The notes below the pieces were generated by a model. It did not search any database. It had not been told where the DNA came from and saw only the letters and a list, made by a program, of their open reading frames with translations. A stretch of DNA of 64,000 nucleotides, taken from positions 3,351,501-3,415,500 of the forward strand of contig NZ_CP040751.1 in the NCBI RefSeq assembly GCF_008001235.1. Reading direction: 5' to 3'. Of this stretch, positions 8,408 to 16,455 are shown piece after piece (within the stretch, counting starts at the first letter, position 1; every line of letters begins with the position of its first letter). The stretch comes from Salidesulfovibrio onnuriiensis. Lineage in GTDB: Bacteria; Desulfobacterota; Desulfovibrionia; Desulfovibrionales; Desulfovibrionaceae. The translations under genes were made by a program, and so were the position numbers.

Positions 8408-9616
8408 ATGGCCAAGGCCATCCAACAGACTGAACTCGTCACGCTCAAGGATTTCTACCAGCTCATGGAAGCCACGCGCGAGGTGCGCTTCGAGGCGACC
8501 AAAATGATCTCGGCGGGGGAAGCGCCCGCCGGGGACACGGTCCTGTCGCTCAAAAACGCACTGAGTTCCCTGGAGGCTGTCGCCCAGGCGGGCGGCAAGC
8601 GCGTCCTTTCCCTGGACGGCTCCCGGAAAATCGAGCTGGACCTGGACTACGAAATCAATGAAACGCGTAAGGACATCTTTTTCCTGGAAAACGGGGAAAA
8701 GACCTTCATGGGCTACCTGGCCGACCTGCATCCGGAATTCGAGGAGCATGTCGCACGCGGCCGCAACTATCTCGGCGGACGCGAAATAAACTGCTTCATC
8801 ACCGACAGGGACGGCACGGTCAACAACTACTGCGGCCGGTACCGTTCCTCGATCCAGTCCATATACAACGCGGTGCTGCTGACCCGCTTCGCGCAGAGCA
8901 GCGCGGCCAACTCGGTCATCCTGACCTCCGCGCCCCTGGCCAACATCGGCCTGGTGGACATCAGCGTGGCCCCGGAACGGGTCATGTACTACGCGGGGTC
9001 CAAGGGCCGCGAGTGCATCGACCTGGAGGGCAGGCGGCGCGCCTTCCCCGTGGAAAAGGAAAAGCAGGCGCTGCTGGACAAGCTCAACGCAGTGCTCTCG
9101 GGTCTGGTCAAAATGCCGGAGTATGAAAAGTACTCCCTGATCGGATCGGGCCTGCAGTTCAAGTTCGGCCAGACCACCATTGCCCGCCAGGACATCAGCA
9201 AATCCGTGGACGAACAGGAATCCAGGGATTTCCTGCGGCGGCTGGGGGAAGTGGTGGCCGACCTGGACCCGGACGGCACCAACTTCCGCATCGAGGACAC
9301 GGGACTGGACGTGGAAATCATCCTGACCATCGAATCCGGGGACGAAGGTCCCAAGGATTTCGACAAAGGAGACGGCGTGCGGTTCCTGAACACGGAATTC
9401 AACTTCGGCATGTTCCACGGCCCCAACCTCATCTGCGGCGACACCGGAAGCGATGTGCCCATGCTGGAGGCCGCCATGGAAATGTCCAAGGAAACCAAAT
9501 CGATATTTGTCACATCAAAGGACGAACTGGCCACAAGGGTAAAAGGGGTTTGTCCCGATGCGCTCATCGTGCCCGAACCGGACATGCTCGTAACCATACT
9601 GGGAACCCTGACCTAG
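8408..9616 (+). CDS. HAD-superfamily protein related to trehalose-6-phosphate phosphatase
   Basis: The product has 402 residues. The HAD motif I is ITDRDGTVNN with Asp133 (nucleophile) and Asp135. Motif IV is CGDTGSDVPMLEA near residue 345. A cap region lies between them. The layout and the GDTGSDVPML block resemble trehalose-6-phosphate phosphatases, which release trehalose from trehalose 6-phosphate, but about 130 residues precede motif I and the substrate pocket is not recognisable. AGGAGGCAGC precedes the ATG. The next gene, a beta-phosphoglucomutase/GH65 fusion, starts 31 bases later, supporting a disaccharide-metabolism role. The substrate is inferred from this context. Confidence 0.75.
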   Translation: MAKAIQQTELVTLKDFYQLMEATREVRFEATKMISAGEAPAGDTVLSLKNALSSLEAVAQAGGKRVLSLDGSRKIELDLDYEINETRKDIFFLENGEKTFMGYLADLHPEFEEHVARGRNYLGGREINCFITDRDGTVNNYCGRYRSSIQSIYNAVLLTRFAQSSAANSVILTSAPLANIGLVDISVAPERVMYYAGSKGRECIDLEGRRRAFPVEKEKQALLDKLNAVLSGLVKMPEYEKYSLIGSGLQFKFGQTTIARQDISKSVDEQESRDFLRRLGEVVADLDPDGTNFRIEDTGLDVEIILTIESGDEGPKDFDKGDGVRFLNTEFNFGMFHGPNLICGDTGSDVPMLEAAMEMSKETKSIFVTSKDELATRVKGVCPDALIVPEPDMLVTILGTLT

Positions 9617-9647
9617 CAGAACAGCAAGCAAAACCTGCGAGGCTGCC

Positions 9648-12600
9648 ATGGAACTGAAAGGCGTAGTTTTTGATCTGGACGGAGTCATCACCAGAACCGC
9701 GAAGGTCCATGCCCAATCCTGGGAGGAAGCGTTCAACCAGCTGCTCAAGCACAGGGCGGAAACGGATAATGTGCCGTTCCAGCCCTTTGACCGCATCCAC
9801 GACTACCACAACTACGTGGACGGCAAGCCCCGCTTTGAAGGCGTTCTGAGCTTCCTCAAGTCCAGGAACATCCAGCTCCCCCCGGGCACGCCCGAGGACG
9901 AGCCCAGCCTGGATTCCATCTGCGGGGTGGGCAACCTGAAAAACTCGATATTCCAGGAAGTCCTGCGCAGGGAAGGCCCGGAGGTGTTCAAGAGCTCGGT
10001 GGAGCTGGTGAACGAACTCGTGCGGCGCGGCATCCAGGTGGCCATCGCCACCTCCAGCCGCAACTGCCAGCTCGTGCTGCAGCTTGCCGGCCTGGAAGAC
10101 CTGTTCGAGGTCAAGGTGGACGGCGTGGTTTCGGCCAAGCTGGAACTCAAGGGCAAGCCTGACCCGGACATCTTCATCACCGCGGCCAAGGAACTGGGGC
10201 TTACCCCGGGCCAGTGCATCGTGGTGGAAGACGCCATTTCCGGGGTCCAGGCGGGCCGGGCCGGCAACTTCGGCATGACCCTGGGAGTGGCCCGAAACGT
10301 GGCGGGCGAACTGCTCAAGCGGTTCGGCGCGGACCAGGTGGTCACCGACCTCGCGGAGATCACCGTGGACGACATGATCGAATGGTTCGAATCCGGCATG
10401 GCCACGGACGACTGGTTCGTGACCTACAACGGGTTCGACCCCGGTGACGAAAAGCTGCGCGAAACCCTGACCACGGTGGGCAACGGTTACCTCGGCACAC
10501 GCGGCGCATACGAATGCGAGTGCGCCTCCTACTACTTCTATCCGGGCACCTACATCGCGGGCATCTTCAACAAGGTTCCCAGCAAGGTGCAAGGCAAGGA
10601 AATCTGGAACAACGATTTCGTCAACTGCCCCAACTGGCTGCCGGTCTCGTTCAAGGTGGGCAACGGCGAATTCATGAGCCCCCTGTCCATGGAGATCCTG
10701 AGTTATTGCCACAGCCTGAACATGCGCGATGCGGTCATGGAACGCCACATGGTGGTCAAGGACAAGGTGGGACGCCTCACCCGCGTTTCCAGCACGCGCT
10801 TCGCCAGCATGGCGGACCCGCATCTGTGCGTGCTCAAGTTCGATTTCACGCCCCTCAACTACTCCGGCAAGATCACCATCCGCTCGGCCATCGACGGCAA
10901 CGTCATCAATGGCGGCGTGGCCAGATACAGCACCCTGACCTCCAAGCACCTGAGCCGGGTCGCGGGCGGCAAGATAGGCAACGGCATCTACCTGCACGTG
11001 GAAACCAGCCACTCCCGCTACCAGATAGTGACCACGGCCAAGACAACCATGTTCGAAAACCACAAGCCCATGGAGGTCAAGAAGCGGGTCTTCCAGGAAA
11101 AGGCCAAGGTCGTGGAGGAAATGAAGTTCACGGCCGAGGAAAACCACAGCTATTCCCTGGAAAAGTTCGTGGATATCCGCACCTCCCTGGACCATGACGC
11201 CACTGCGGAACTGCAGGTCCAGGGCATGGACGCCCTGCACGAGGTCAAGACCTTCCAGGGCGCCTACGGCCCGCACACCCGCGCCTGGGCGGCCTTGTGG
11301 AACAAGGCGGATATCCGCCTGGACGGCGACCGCTTTGTCCAGCGCGTGCTGCGGTTGCACACCTACCACCTGCTGGTGACGGCCAGCCCGCACAACATGA
11401 ACATCGACGCGGGAATGCCCGCCCGGGGCCTGAGCGGCGAGGCCTATCGCGGCCACATCTTCTGGGATGAGGTCTACATCCAGCCGTTCTTCGACATGCA
11501 CTTCCCCATGGTTTCCCGGGCGCTGCTCAAGTACCGCTACAACCGGCTCACTGCGGCCCGCACCTATGCGCGGGAAAACGGCTACGTGGGTGCCATGTTC
11601 CCCTGGCAGACCGCGGACGACGGTTCCGAGGAAACCCAGGAGATCCACTACAACCCGGAATCCAAGAAATGGGACCCGGACCTCTCCCGCCGCCAGCGGC
11701 ATGTATCCATCGCCGTGTTCGTCAACACCTGGCGCTACGTGGAAGCCACCGGCGACAGGACCTTCCTCAAGAAATACGGCGCAGAGCTGATGCTCGACAT
11801 CGCCCGGTTCTGGGGCGACATAGCCCATTTCGATGAAAAGTCCGGCAAGTATCACATCTCCGGGGTCATGGGACCGGACGAATTCCACGAGCAATTGCCC
11901 GGCTCCAAGAAACACGGAATCAAGGACAATGCCTACACCAACATCATGGTGGTCTGGCTGCTCGAAAAGGCGTTGCGCCTGCTCAAGGATCTACCTCCCA
12001 AGGCCTTGATGACCGTGCGCAACCGCATCGGCCTGACCGATTCGGAGATAGAAAAGTGGCAGGACATGACCACCAAGCTCAACGTGATCATGACCGAGGA
12101 CGGCATCATCAGCCAGTTCGACGGCTACATGGACCTCAAGGAGCTGGATTGGGAAAGCTACCGGAAGCGCTTCTATTCCATTCACAGAATGGACCGCATC
12201 CTCAAGGCCGAGGGCGACACCCCGGACAACTACAAGGTGGCAAAGCAGGCCGACGTGCTCATGACCTGGTACCTCATCGATCCCAACGAGGTGGCCCGCA
12301 TCCTGACGCAGCTCGGCCACGAGGTGGACGACCCCATCAAGCTGCTCCGGAGCAACTACGACTATTACGAGCAGCGCACCAGCCACGGGTCCACCCTCTC
12401 CAAGGTGGTACATTCGGTCATTGCCGGACATATCTACCCCAGCAACGTGGCCTGGGACTGGTTCATGGAGGCCATGCGCTCCGACATCTACGACACCCAG
12501 GGCGGAACCACCATCGAAGGCATCCACACCGGCGTCATGGCCGGAACGCTTGAGGTCATCAAGCAGGACTTCGCCGGAATCGATCTCTCGGGCAGAAGCG

Positions 12601-12815
12601 TGATCATCAATCCCGACCTGCCGCCCCACTGGGGCAACATGATCTTCAAGTTCTGCCACCGCAAGCACTGGTACCATGTGACCATCACCCAGGAAAAGGT
12701 GCACCTGTGCGTTTCCGGCAAGAACGGCGACAAGGAAGTGCGTGTCAGGATCGCGGGGAAGCGGCAAAAGCTGACCCAGGATACTGCATACGAATTCCCG
12801 CTCAACGAAAAGTAG
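9648..12815 (+). CDS. Beta-phosphoglucomutase-GH65 glycoside phosphorylase/hydrolase fusion
   Basis: The protein has 1055 residues with no signal peptide. Residues 1-255 are a HAD phosphatase/mutase of the beta-PGM type, with Asp9 and Asp11 in FDLDGVITR and a late VVEDAISGVQAG motif. Residues 260-1040 are a GH65 enzyme with an N-terminal super-beta-sandwich (WFVTYNGFDPGDEKLRETL), an alpha/alpha barrel, and the catalytic Glu745 in MGPDEFHE. GH65 enzymes phosphorolyse or hydrolyse alpha-glucosides such as trehalose, kojibiose or maltose. Phosphorolysis gives beta-glucose 1-phosphate, which a beta-PGM converts to glucose 6-phosphate, so the fusion joins consecutive steps. Mycobacterial OtsB1 (Rv2006) combines similar domains with a TPP domain, here encoded separately just upstream. 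The exact sugar is unknown. Confidence 0.9.
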   Translation: MELKGVVFDLDGVITRTAKVHAQSWEEAFNQLLKHRAETDNVPFQPFDRIHDYHNYVDGKPRFEGVLSFLKSRNIQLPPGTPEDEPSLDSICGVGNLKNSIFQEVLRREGPEVFKSSVELVNELVRRGIQVAIATSSRNCQLVLQLAGLEDLFEVKVDGVVSAKLELKGKPDPDIFITAAKELGLTPGQCIVVEDAISGVQAGRAGNFGMTLGVARNVAGELLKRFGADQVVTDLAEITVDDMIEWFESGMATDDWFVTYNGFDPGDEKLRETLTTVGNGYLGTRGAYECECASYYFYPGTYIAGIFNKVPSKVQGKEIWNNDFVNCPNWLPVSFKVGNGEFMSPLSMEILSYCHSLNMRDAVMERHMVVKDKVGRLTRVSSTRFASMADPHLCVLKFDFTPLNYSGKITIRSAIDGNVINGGVARYSTLTSKHLSRVAGGKIGNGIYLHVETSHSRYQIVTTAKTTMFENHKPMEVKKRVFQEKAKVVEEMKFTAEENHSYSLEKFVDIRTSLDHDATAELQVQGMDALHEVKTFQGAYGPHTRAWAALWNKADIRLDGDRFVQRVLRLHTYHLLVTASPHNMNIDAGMPARGLSGEAYRGHIFWDEVYIQPFFDMHFPMVSRALLKYRYNRLTAARTYARENGYVGAMFPWQTADDGSEETQEIHYNPESKKWDPDLSRRQRHVSIAVFVNTWRYVEATGDRTFLKKYGAELMLDIARFWGDIAHFDEKSGKYHISGVMGPDEFHEQLPGSKKHGIKDNAYTNIMVVWLLEKALRLLKDLPPKALMTVRNRIGLTDSEIEKWQDMTTKLNVIMTEDGIISQFDGYMDLKELDWESYRKRFYSIHRMDRILKAEGDTPDNYKVAKQADVLMTWYLIDPNEVARILTQLGHEVDDPIKLLRSNYDYYEQRTSHGSTLSKVVHSVIAGHIYPSNVAWDWFMEAMRSDIYDTQGGTTIEGIHTGVMAGTLEVIKQDFAGIDLSGRSVIINPDLPPHWGNMIFKFCHRKHWYHVTITQEKVHLCVSGKNGDKEVRVRIAGKRQKLTQDTAYEFPLNEK

Positions 12816-12835
12816 CGAAGCGACAGAAACATCAT

Positions 12836-12858
12836 GGGGGCCTTTGGGCCCCCTTTTT
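12836..12858 (+). terminator. Rho-independent terminator after the GH65 fusion gene
   Basis: GGGGGCC (12836-12842) pairs with GGCCCCC (12847-12853), followed by TTTTT. Confidence 0.8.
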
Positions 12859-12877
12859 CATTCCCAACCGGGAGCGC

Positions 12878-12919
12878 AAAAACCATTGAACCCCGCTGCT
12901 TGGGCACAGCGGGGTTCAA
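12878..12919 (-). terminator. Terminator of the small zinc-ribbon gene
   Basis: Read on the minus strand, TTGAACCCCGCTG (rc of 12907-12919) pairs with CAGCGGGGTTCAA (rc of 12886-12898), then GGTTTTT. The 13-bp perfect stem plus T-run lies just downstream of the minus-strand gene at 12969-13136. Confidence 0.8.
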
Positions 12920-12968
12920 CAAACGGGGAATGGAGGGTGCAGATTCCCAAAAGGGTGGGAAAGGGAAT

Positions 12969-13136
12969 CTAGCGGAGAGTGTTTATATCAAGCGGCATGC
13001 CGCAGCCCGGGCAGAGGCGGATGGCCGCAACTATTTTCTTGTCGGCGGTCAGGAAAACCGGATTACGGGACATTCTGTCATTGGTGCCGTACTGAACCAA
13101 AACCATCTTTCCACACGTGCAAAAACGTTCCTGCAT
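12969..13136 (-). CDS. 55-residue zinc-ribbon protein
   Basis: On the minus strand the ATG at 13136 follows GAGGAGAAAGGTC, a strong ribosome site, and the frame runs to TAG at 12969. The peptide starts MQERFCTCGK and ends LCPGCGMPLDINTLR. Cys6/Cys8 (CTC) and Cys42/Cys45 (CPGC) make a plausible four-cysteine zinc knuckle. It has no hydrophobic segment. It has its own promoter-like and operator-like sequence upstream and a perfect terminator downstream, good evidence that this short frame is a real gene. The half-sites in its promoter recur before the S24 repressor gene at 13327-13992, so that regulator may control it. Function is unknown. Possible roles are nucleic-acid binding or an adaptor. 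Confidence 0.75.
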   Translation of the reverse strand: MQERFCTCGKMVLVQYGTNDRMSRNPVFLTADKKIVAAIRLCPGCGMPLDINTLR

Positions 13137-13197
13137 GACCTTTCTCCTCTATGCTTCAAAATAATTGAATGCTCTTGTCAACCGACCATGGAACACA

Positions 13198-13248
13198 AGT
13201 ATACAAACGCCAGATTAATGTCAATATAAAATTGACATTAATTGACAT
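13198..13248 (-). promoter_or_regulatory. Promoter with TAATGTCAAT palindrome (likely S24 repressor operator)
   Basis: TAATGTCAAT (13216-13225), five bases, ATTGACATTA (13231-13240) is a perfect 10-bp dyad, followed directly by another ATTGACAT (13241-13248). On the minus strand the -35-like TTGACA (13224-13219) lies inside the dyad and TATACT (13203-13198) could be the -10, although the 15-base spacing is short. Repressor binding would block transcription of the zinc-ribbon gene. Confidence 0.6.
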
Positions 13249-13274
13249 AAAAATACACTTTTTTCTTGCGCCAC

Positions 13275-13298
13275 AAAAAAAGGCGGCCGAAGCCGCCT
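13275..13298 (-). terminator. Terminator of the S24 repressor gene
   Basis: On the minus strand AGGCGGC-TTCG-GCCGCCT is followed by a run of T (rc of 13275-13280). Confidence 0.85.
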
Positions 13299-13326
13299 GT
13301 TCTCTTGTACCATAACGAGTTGGTCT

Positions 13327-13992
13327 TTAACGGTATTCCCGTCCCACCCAGAGCACCTTGCCGATGATGCGAACCGTGTTCAGCTCGTCCCCGGCCAGAT
13401 GAATGGGCGAATAGTCGGTGTTGTCGCTGTGCAGCACCAGGGTGCCGGGAAGGCGCTCCACCCGCTTGACCATGACCGTGTCCTCCACGCCCACGGCGTA
13501 CATGCCGCCCGAGAGGACGTCATTCCGGGACTGGTCGATGAGCACGTCGTCGCCTTCCTTGAGCTCGGGCTCCATGCTGTTGCCCACCACTTCCATGATG
13601 ACCATGTTGCGCGGGTTGCCCCGTGCATGCAGCCATTCGGAGCGGAAGGAATGGTAGCCCTCTATGCTGCCCTCGGTCTCGAAGGAGCCGCCGCCCGCGC
13701 ACAGACGGGCGCGCACCTTGGGCACGCGTTCATAATACAGGCCGTCCTCGTCCTCATGGGAGGCGGAAGCCCGGGCCTGGGGTTCGCCTCGGCCGGTTTC
13801 GAGCCAGATGGGATCAAGCTCGAACTTGGACGCCAGGTCCAGGATCCAGCGCGGAGGCACGGAATCCTTTTTCTTTGCCAGGGAGACAGCAGCCCGGCCC
13901 AGGCCCAGAACGCGGGCCAGGTCGGACTGGTTGCGGATGTCGCTCGCCGAGCGGAGCCGCTCGAAAAAACCGTCAAAACCGATGTTGCTCAT
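13327..13992 (-). CDS. CI-like repressor: helix-turn-helix plus S24 (LexA-type) peptidase domain
   Basis: Translation probably starts at the ATG at 13992 (AAGGCAG upstream), giving 221 residues. The longer frame from 14040 has no ribosome site. Residues 7-66 form an HTH of the phage CI type (SDLARVLGLGRAAVSLAKK). Residues 90-215 form an S24 peptidase domain with the catalytic dyad Ser139 (VGNSMEPEL) and Lys176 (VMVKRVERLPG) and a possible Ala99-Gly100 cleavage bond. Such repressors inactivate themselves when RecA filaments form. No phage genes are nearby. The ATGTCAAT half-site lies before its own start (14051-14058) and in the zinc-ribbon promoter, so auto- and cross-regulation is likely. 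Confidence 0.88.
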   Translation of the reverse strand: MSNIGFDGFFERLRSASDIRNQSDLARVLGLGRAAVSLAKKKDSVPPRWILDLASKFELDPIWLETGRGEPQARASASHEDEDGLYYERVPKVRARLCAGGGSFETEGSIEGYHSFRSEWLHARGNPRNMVIMEVVGNSMEPELKEGDDVLIDQSRNDVLSGGMYAVGVEDTVMVKRVERLPGTLVLHSDNTDYSPIHLAGDELNTVRIIGKVLWVGREYR

Positions 13993-14050
13993 TGTCGCTG
14001 CCTTGTTGTCTACTTGCAGTTGCGAATCAGTCAACCACAACTAAACATCT

Positions 14051-14058
14051 ATGTCAAT
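14051..14058. promoter_or_regulatory. ATGTCAAT half-site upstream of the S24 repressor gene
   Basis: ATGTCAAT here matches the half-site of the dyad at 13216-13240. On the minus strand it reads as a TTGACA-containing sequence placed where a -35 element or an operator of the repressor gene would be. Single half-sites of this length can arise by chance. Confidence 0.4.
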
Positions 14059-14268
14059 ATCGAATTTCACCATTTCCGCATGACATGCGGGCACGCCTTC
14101 AGCCCTCGCCTGGTCCGCCCCGCCAAAAACGTCAATCACTTCAAGGCTGTCAAGAAGGGGCCGGATGCGCGGCGCAACAGAAAGCCAGCCCGCAGCGTAT
14201 AAACTATACGTGAGGACCTGGCTTTCTTGCGGCAACAAGGCAGACGGCCCCTTATCGGCAGCCTTGCC

Positions 14269-16455
14269 CTACACCAGATCCTTGTAATCCATGGCCGCCG
14301 CAACCACGGACTGAAGCACGAAATTCAATTCCAGCCGTTCCAGGTCCGCATATTCCAGCATGACCTCCACTTCCTGGCCGATGGTGAAGGCGCGGCCCGT
14401 GCGCTCGCCCACGAGCATTTCGCGGTGCGGCCAGTAGGCGTAGTAGTCGTCGTCCAGGCTGGAAAGCCGGATGATGCCCTCGGCCATCTCCTCCTTGAGC
14501 TCGATGCGGAACCCGAAATCCATGATCTGGGAGATGACGCCCATGAAAGTCTTGCCCACCTTGCTGCGCATGTAGAGCACGGACAGGCGCTTGTAGATCT
14601 CACGTTCGGCGTCCATGGCCGTGCGCTCGCGGCCCGACAGGTTGCCCGCGACCTTGGTCATCTTCTTGCCGCCCGGGATGTTCAGGGGCGCATCGTCGGT
14701 GCCCAGGGCGGTCTTGACCAGCCGGTGCACCATGAGGTCGGCATAGCGCCGGATGGGCGAAGTGAAATGGCAGTAGCATTCCGAGGCCAGGCCGAAATGG
14801 CCCTCGTTCACCGGCGAATACTTGGCCTGCTTCATGGACCGCAGCAGCAGCCGGTTGACCACGAATTCGCGCGGCGATCCCGCCACCTTGCGGATGAGCT
14901 CCTGCAGGGCCTTGGGCGTGATGGACTTGGGCCGTTCGATGTCCGGGTCCGTGAGATGCAGGAACCGGAACAGATTGGCCAGCTTTTCCGCGTCCGCCTC
15001 GGGGTGGATGCGGAACATGCAGGGCAGCCCCTCTTCCACGAGATAGCGGGCCACGGCCTCGTTGGCCGCGATCATGAATTCCTCGATGATCTGGTGGCCG
15101 AAATGGCGGTGCGCCGGGTGGATGCCCAGGATGTGCCCATCCTCATCCACGTCGGCCTTGGGCTCGGGAAGCTCGAAATCCAGGCTGCCGCGCAGGCTGC
15201 GCAGCTTGTTGATCTTGCGGGCCAGCTCCTCGCACAGTTCCAGCATGGGCAGCAGGCTCGCGTCGATGCCCGCCCGCGCCTCGGGCTTCCTGTCCAGGAT
15301 GGCGTCCTTGATCTGGGTATAGGTCAGCCGCGCATGGCTCTCGATCACGGCAGCGAACATCCGGGATTCCTTGACCACGCCCTTTTCCGACATTTCCATG
15401 ACCACGCCCATGGACAGGCGCGGCACGTGCGGGTTGAGGCTGCACAGGCCGTTGGAAAGCTTCTCCGGGAACATGGGCTCCACGGACAACGGGAAATAAT
15501 AGGAGTTGCCTCGTTCCAGAGCCTCGCGGTCCAGGGCGGACCCCTCGGGCACGTAATGCGCCACGTCCGCAATGGCCACCCAAAGCCGGTAGCCCTTGCC
15601 CGAACGCTCCACGAACACCGCGTCGTCGAAGTCGCGGGCGGTCTCGCCGTCGATGGTCACGAACGGGATGTGACGCAGATCCTCGCGGCCCCTGAAATCC
15701 TCTTCGGACGGCACCGCGGGCAGGACCTCGGCCTCGGCCAGCACGTCGGACTGGAACCGGGTGCGGATGTTGTTGTTGGACTTGACCAGTGCCTCCTGCA
15801 CGCGGACGTCGGATTCGGGGCCCAGTTTTTCCACCAGCTCCCCTTCCCACATGAACCGGTCCAGCTGCTCGCCGGGCTCGGCCTGGGCAATGTCGCCCCG
15901 CTGCAGCTCCATGCCCTGGGGCGCGGTGACGATCATGCCGAAATCCAGCTTGGGGTCCGTGGGCCTGGCGGCCCAGTCACCGTCGCCCAGGGGCTTGAGC
16001 ACCTTGACGGGCAGCAGATCGCGGCCCCGCTCCAGCACGCGCACGATGCGGCCCTCGGCGCTCTTCCTGCCGCTGCGCTCGCTCATGATGGCGCAGGACA
16101 CGCGGTCGCCGTGCCAGGCGCCGCCCATGTTCTTCTGGTGGATGAAAATATCGCTGCGCCGCACGTCGTCGGGAATGACGAAACCCATGCCGGAGCGGGT
16201 CATTTCCAGCCGCCCGGAGACCAGATTCATGGCCCCGGCCAGGCCATAGGCCCGCCGGATGCGGATGAGCTTGCCCTCCTGCATCAGGTCCCGGAGCAAA
16301 TCCTTGAGGGGACGCTTGTCGGCCTTGCGCAGGTTCATGCGCCGCTGAATCTCGGCGCGGGAAAGGGGCTGCTTGGCGTCCTTGAACAGCCGCAGCAGGC
16401 TCTCGGGGGTCAGGGGCATGCTCTGGGGCTGCCGTTTGCTAGTCTTTCGCGCCAT
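14269..16455 (-). CDS. rnr: Ribonuclease R
   Basis: The protein has 728 residues. An N-terminal winged-helix region (about 17-75) is followed by cold-shock-type OB domains (about 80-235), the RNB catalytic domain from about residue 250 to 590, and an S1 domain at about 630-715. The catalytic metal-binding aspartates sit in IDGETARDFDDAV (Asp269 to Asp278). HFTSPIRRYADLMVHR, a hallmark of the RNB family, is present. The enzyme is a processive 3'-to-5' exoribonuclease that degrades structured RNA and takes part in rRNA and mRNA quality control. It lacks the long Lys-rich C-terminal tail of the E. coli enzyme. Its start overlaps the lpxK end by 17 bases, implying translational coupling. Confidence 0.95.
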   Translation of the reverse strand: MARKTSKRQPQSMPLTPESLLRLFKDAKQPLSRAEIQRRMNLRKADKRPLKDLLRDLMQEGKLIRIRRAYGLAGAMNLVSGRLEMTRSGMGFVIPDDVRRSDIFIHQKNMGGAWHGDRVSCAIMSERSGRKSAEGRIVRVLERGRDLLPVKVLKPLGDGDWAARPTDPKLDFGMIVTAPQGMELQRGDIAQAEPGEQLDRFMWEGELVEKLGPESDVRVQEALVKSNNNIRTRFQSDVLAEAEVLPAVPSEEDFRGREDLRHIPFVTIDGETARDFDDAVFVERSGKGYRLWVAIADVAHYVPEGSALDREALERGNSYYFPLSVEPMFPEKLSNGLCSLNPHVPRLSMGVVMEMSEKGVVKESRMFAAVIESHARLTYTQIKDAILDRKPEARAGIDASLLPMLELCEELARKINKLRSLRGSLDFELPEPKADVDEDGHILGIHPAHRHFGHQIIEEFMIAANEAVARYLVEEGLPCMFRIHPEADAEKLANLFRFLHLTDPDIERPKSITPKALQELIRKVAGSPREFVVNRLLLRSMKQAKYSPVNEGHFGLASECYCHFTSPIRRYADLMVHRLVKTALGTDDAPLNIPGGKKMTKVAGNLSGRERTAMDAEREIYKRLSVLYMRSKVGKTFMGVISQIMDFGFRIELKEEMAEGIIRLSSLDDDYYAYWPHREMLVGERTGRAFTIGQEVEVMLEYADLERLELNFVLQSVVAAAMDYKDLV

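Noticed and set aside
9564-11915. 783-residue minus-strand frame opposite the GH65 fusion
   Set aside because: Same reason: shadow of the fusion gene's codon bias, His/Gly/Ala-rich low-complexity translation.
12834-13229. 131-residue plus-strand frame
   Set aside because: It runs through a terminator, the zinc-ribbon gene on the other strand and an AT-rich promoter. The minus-strand gene is better supported by a ribosome site and Cys motifs.
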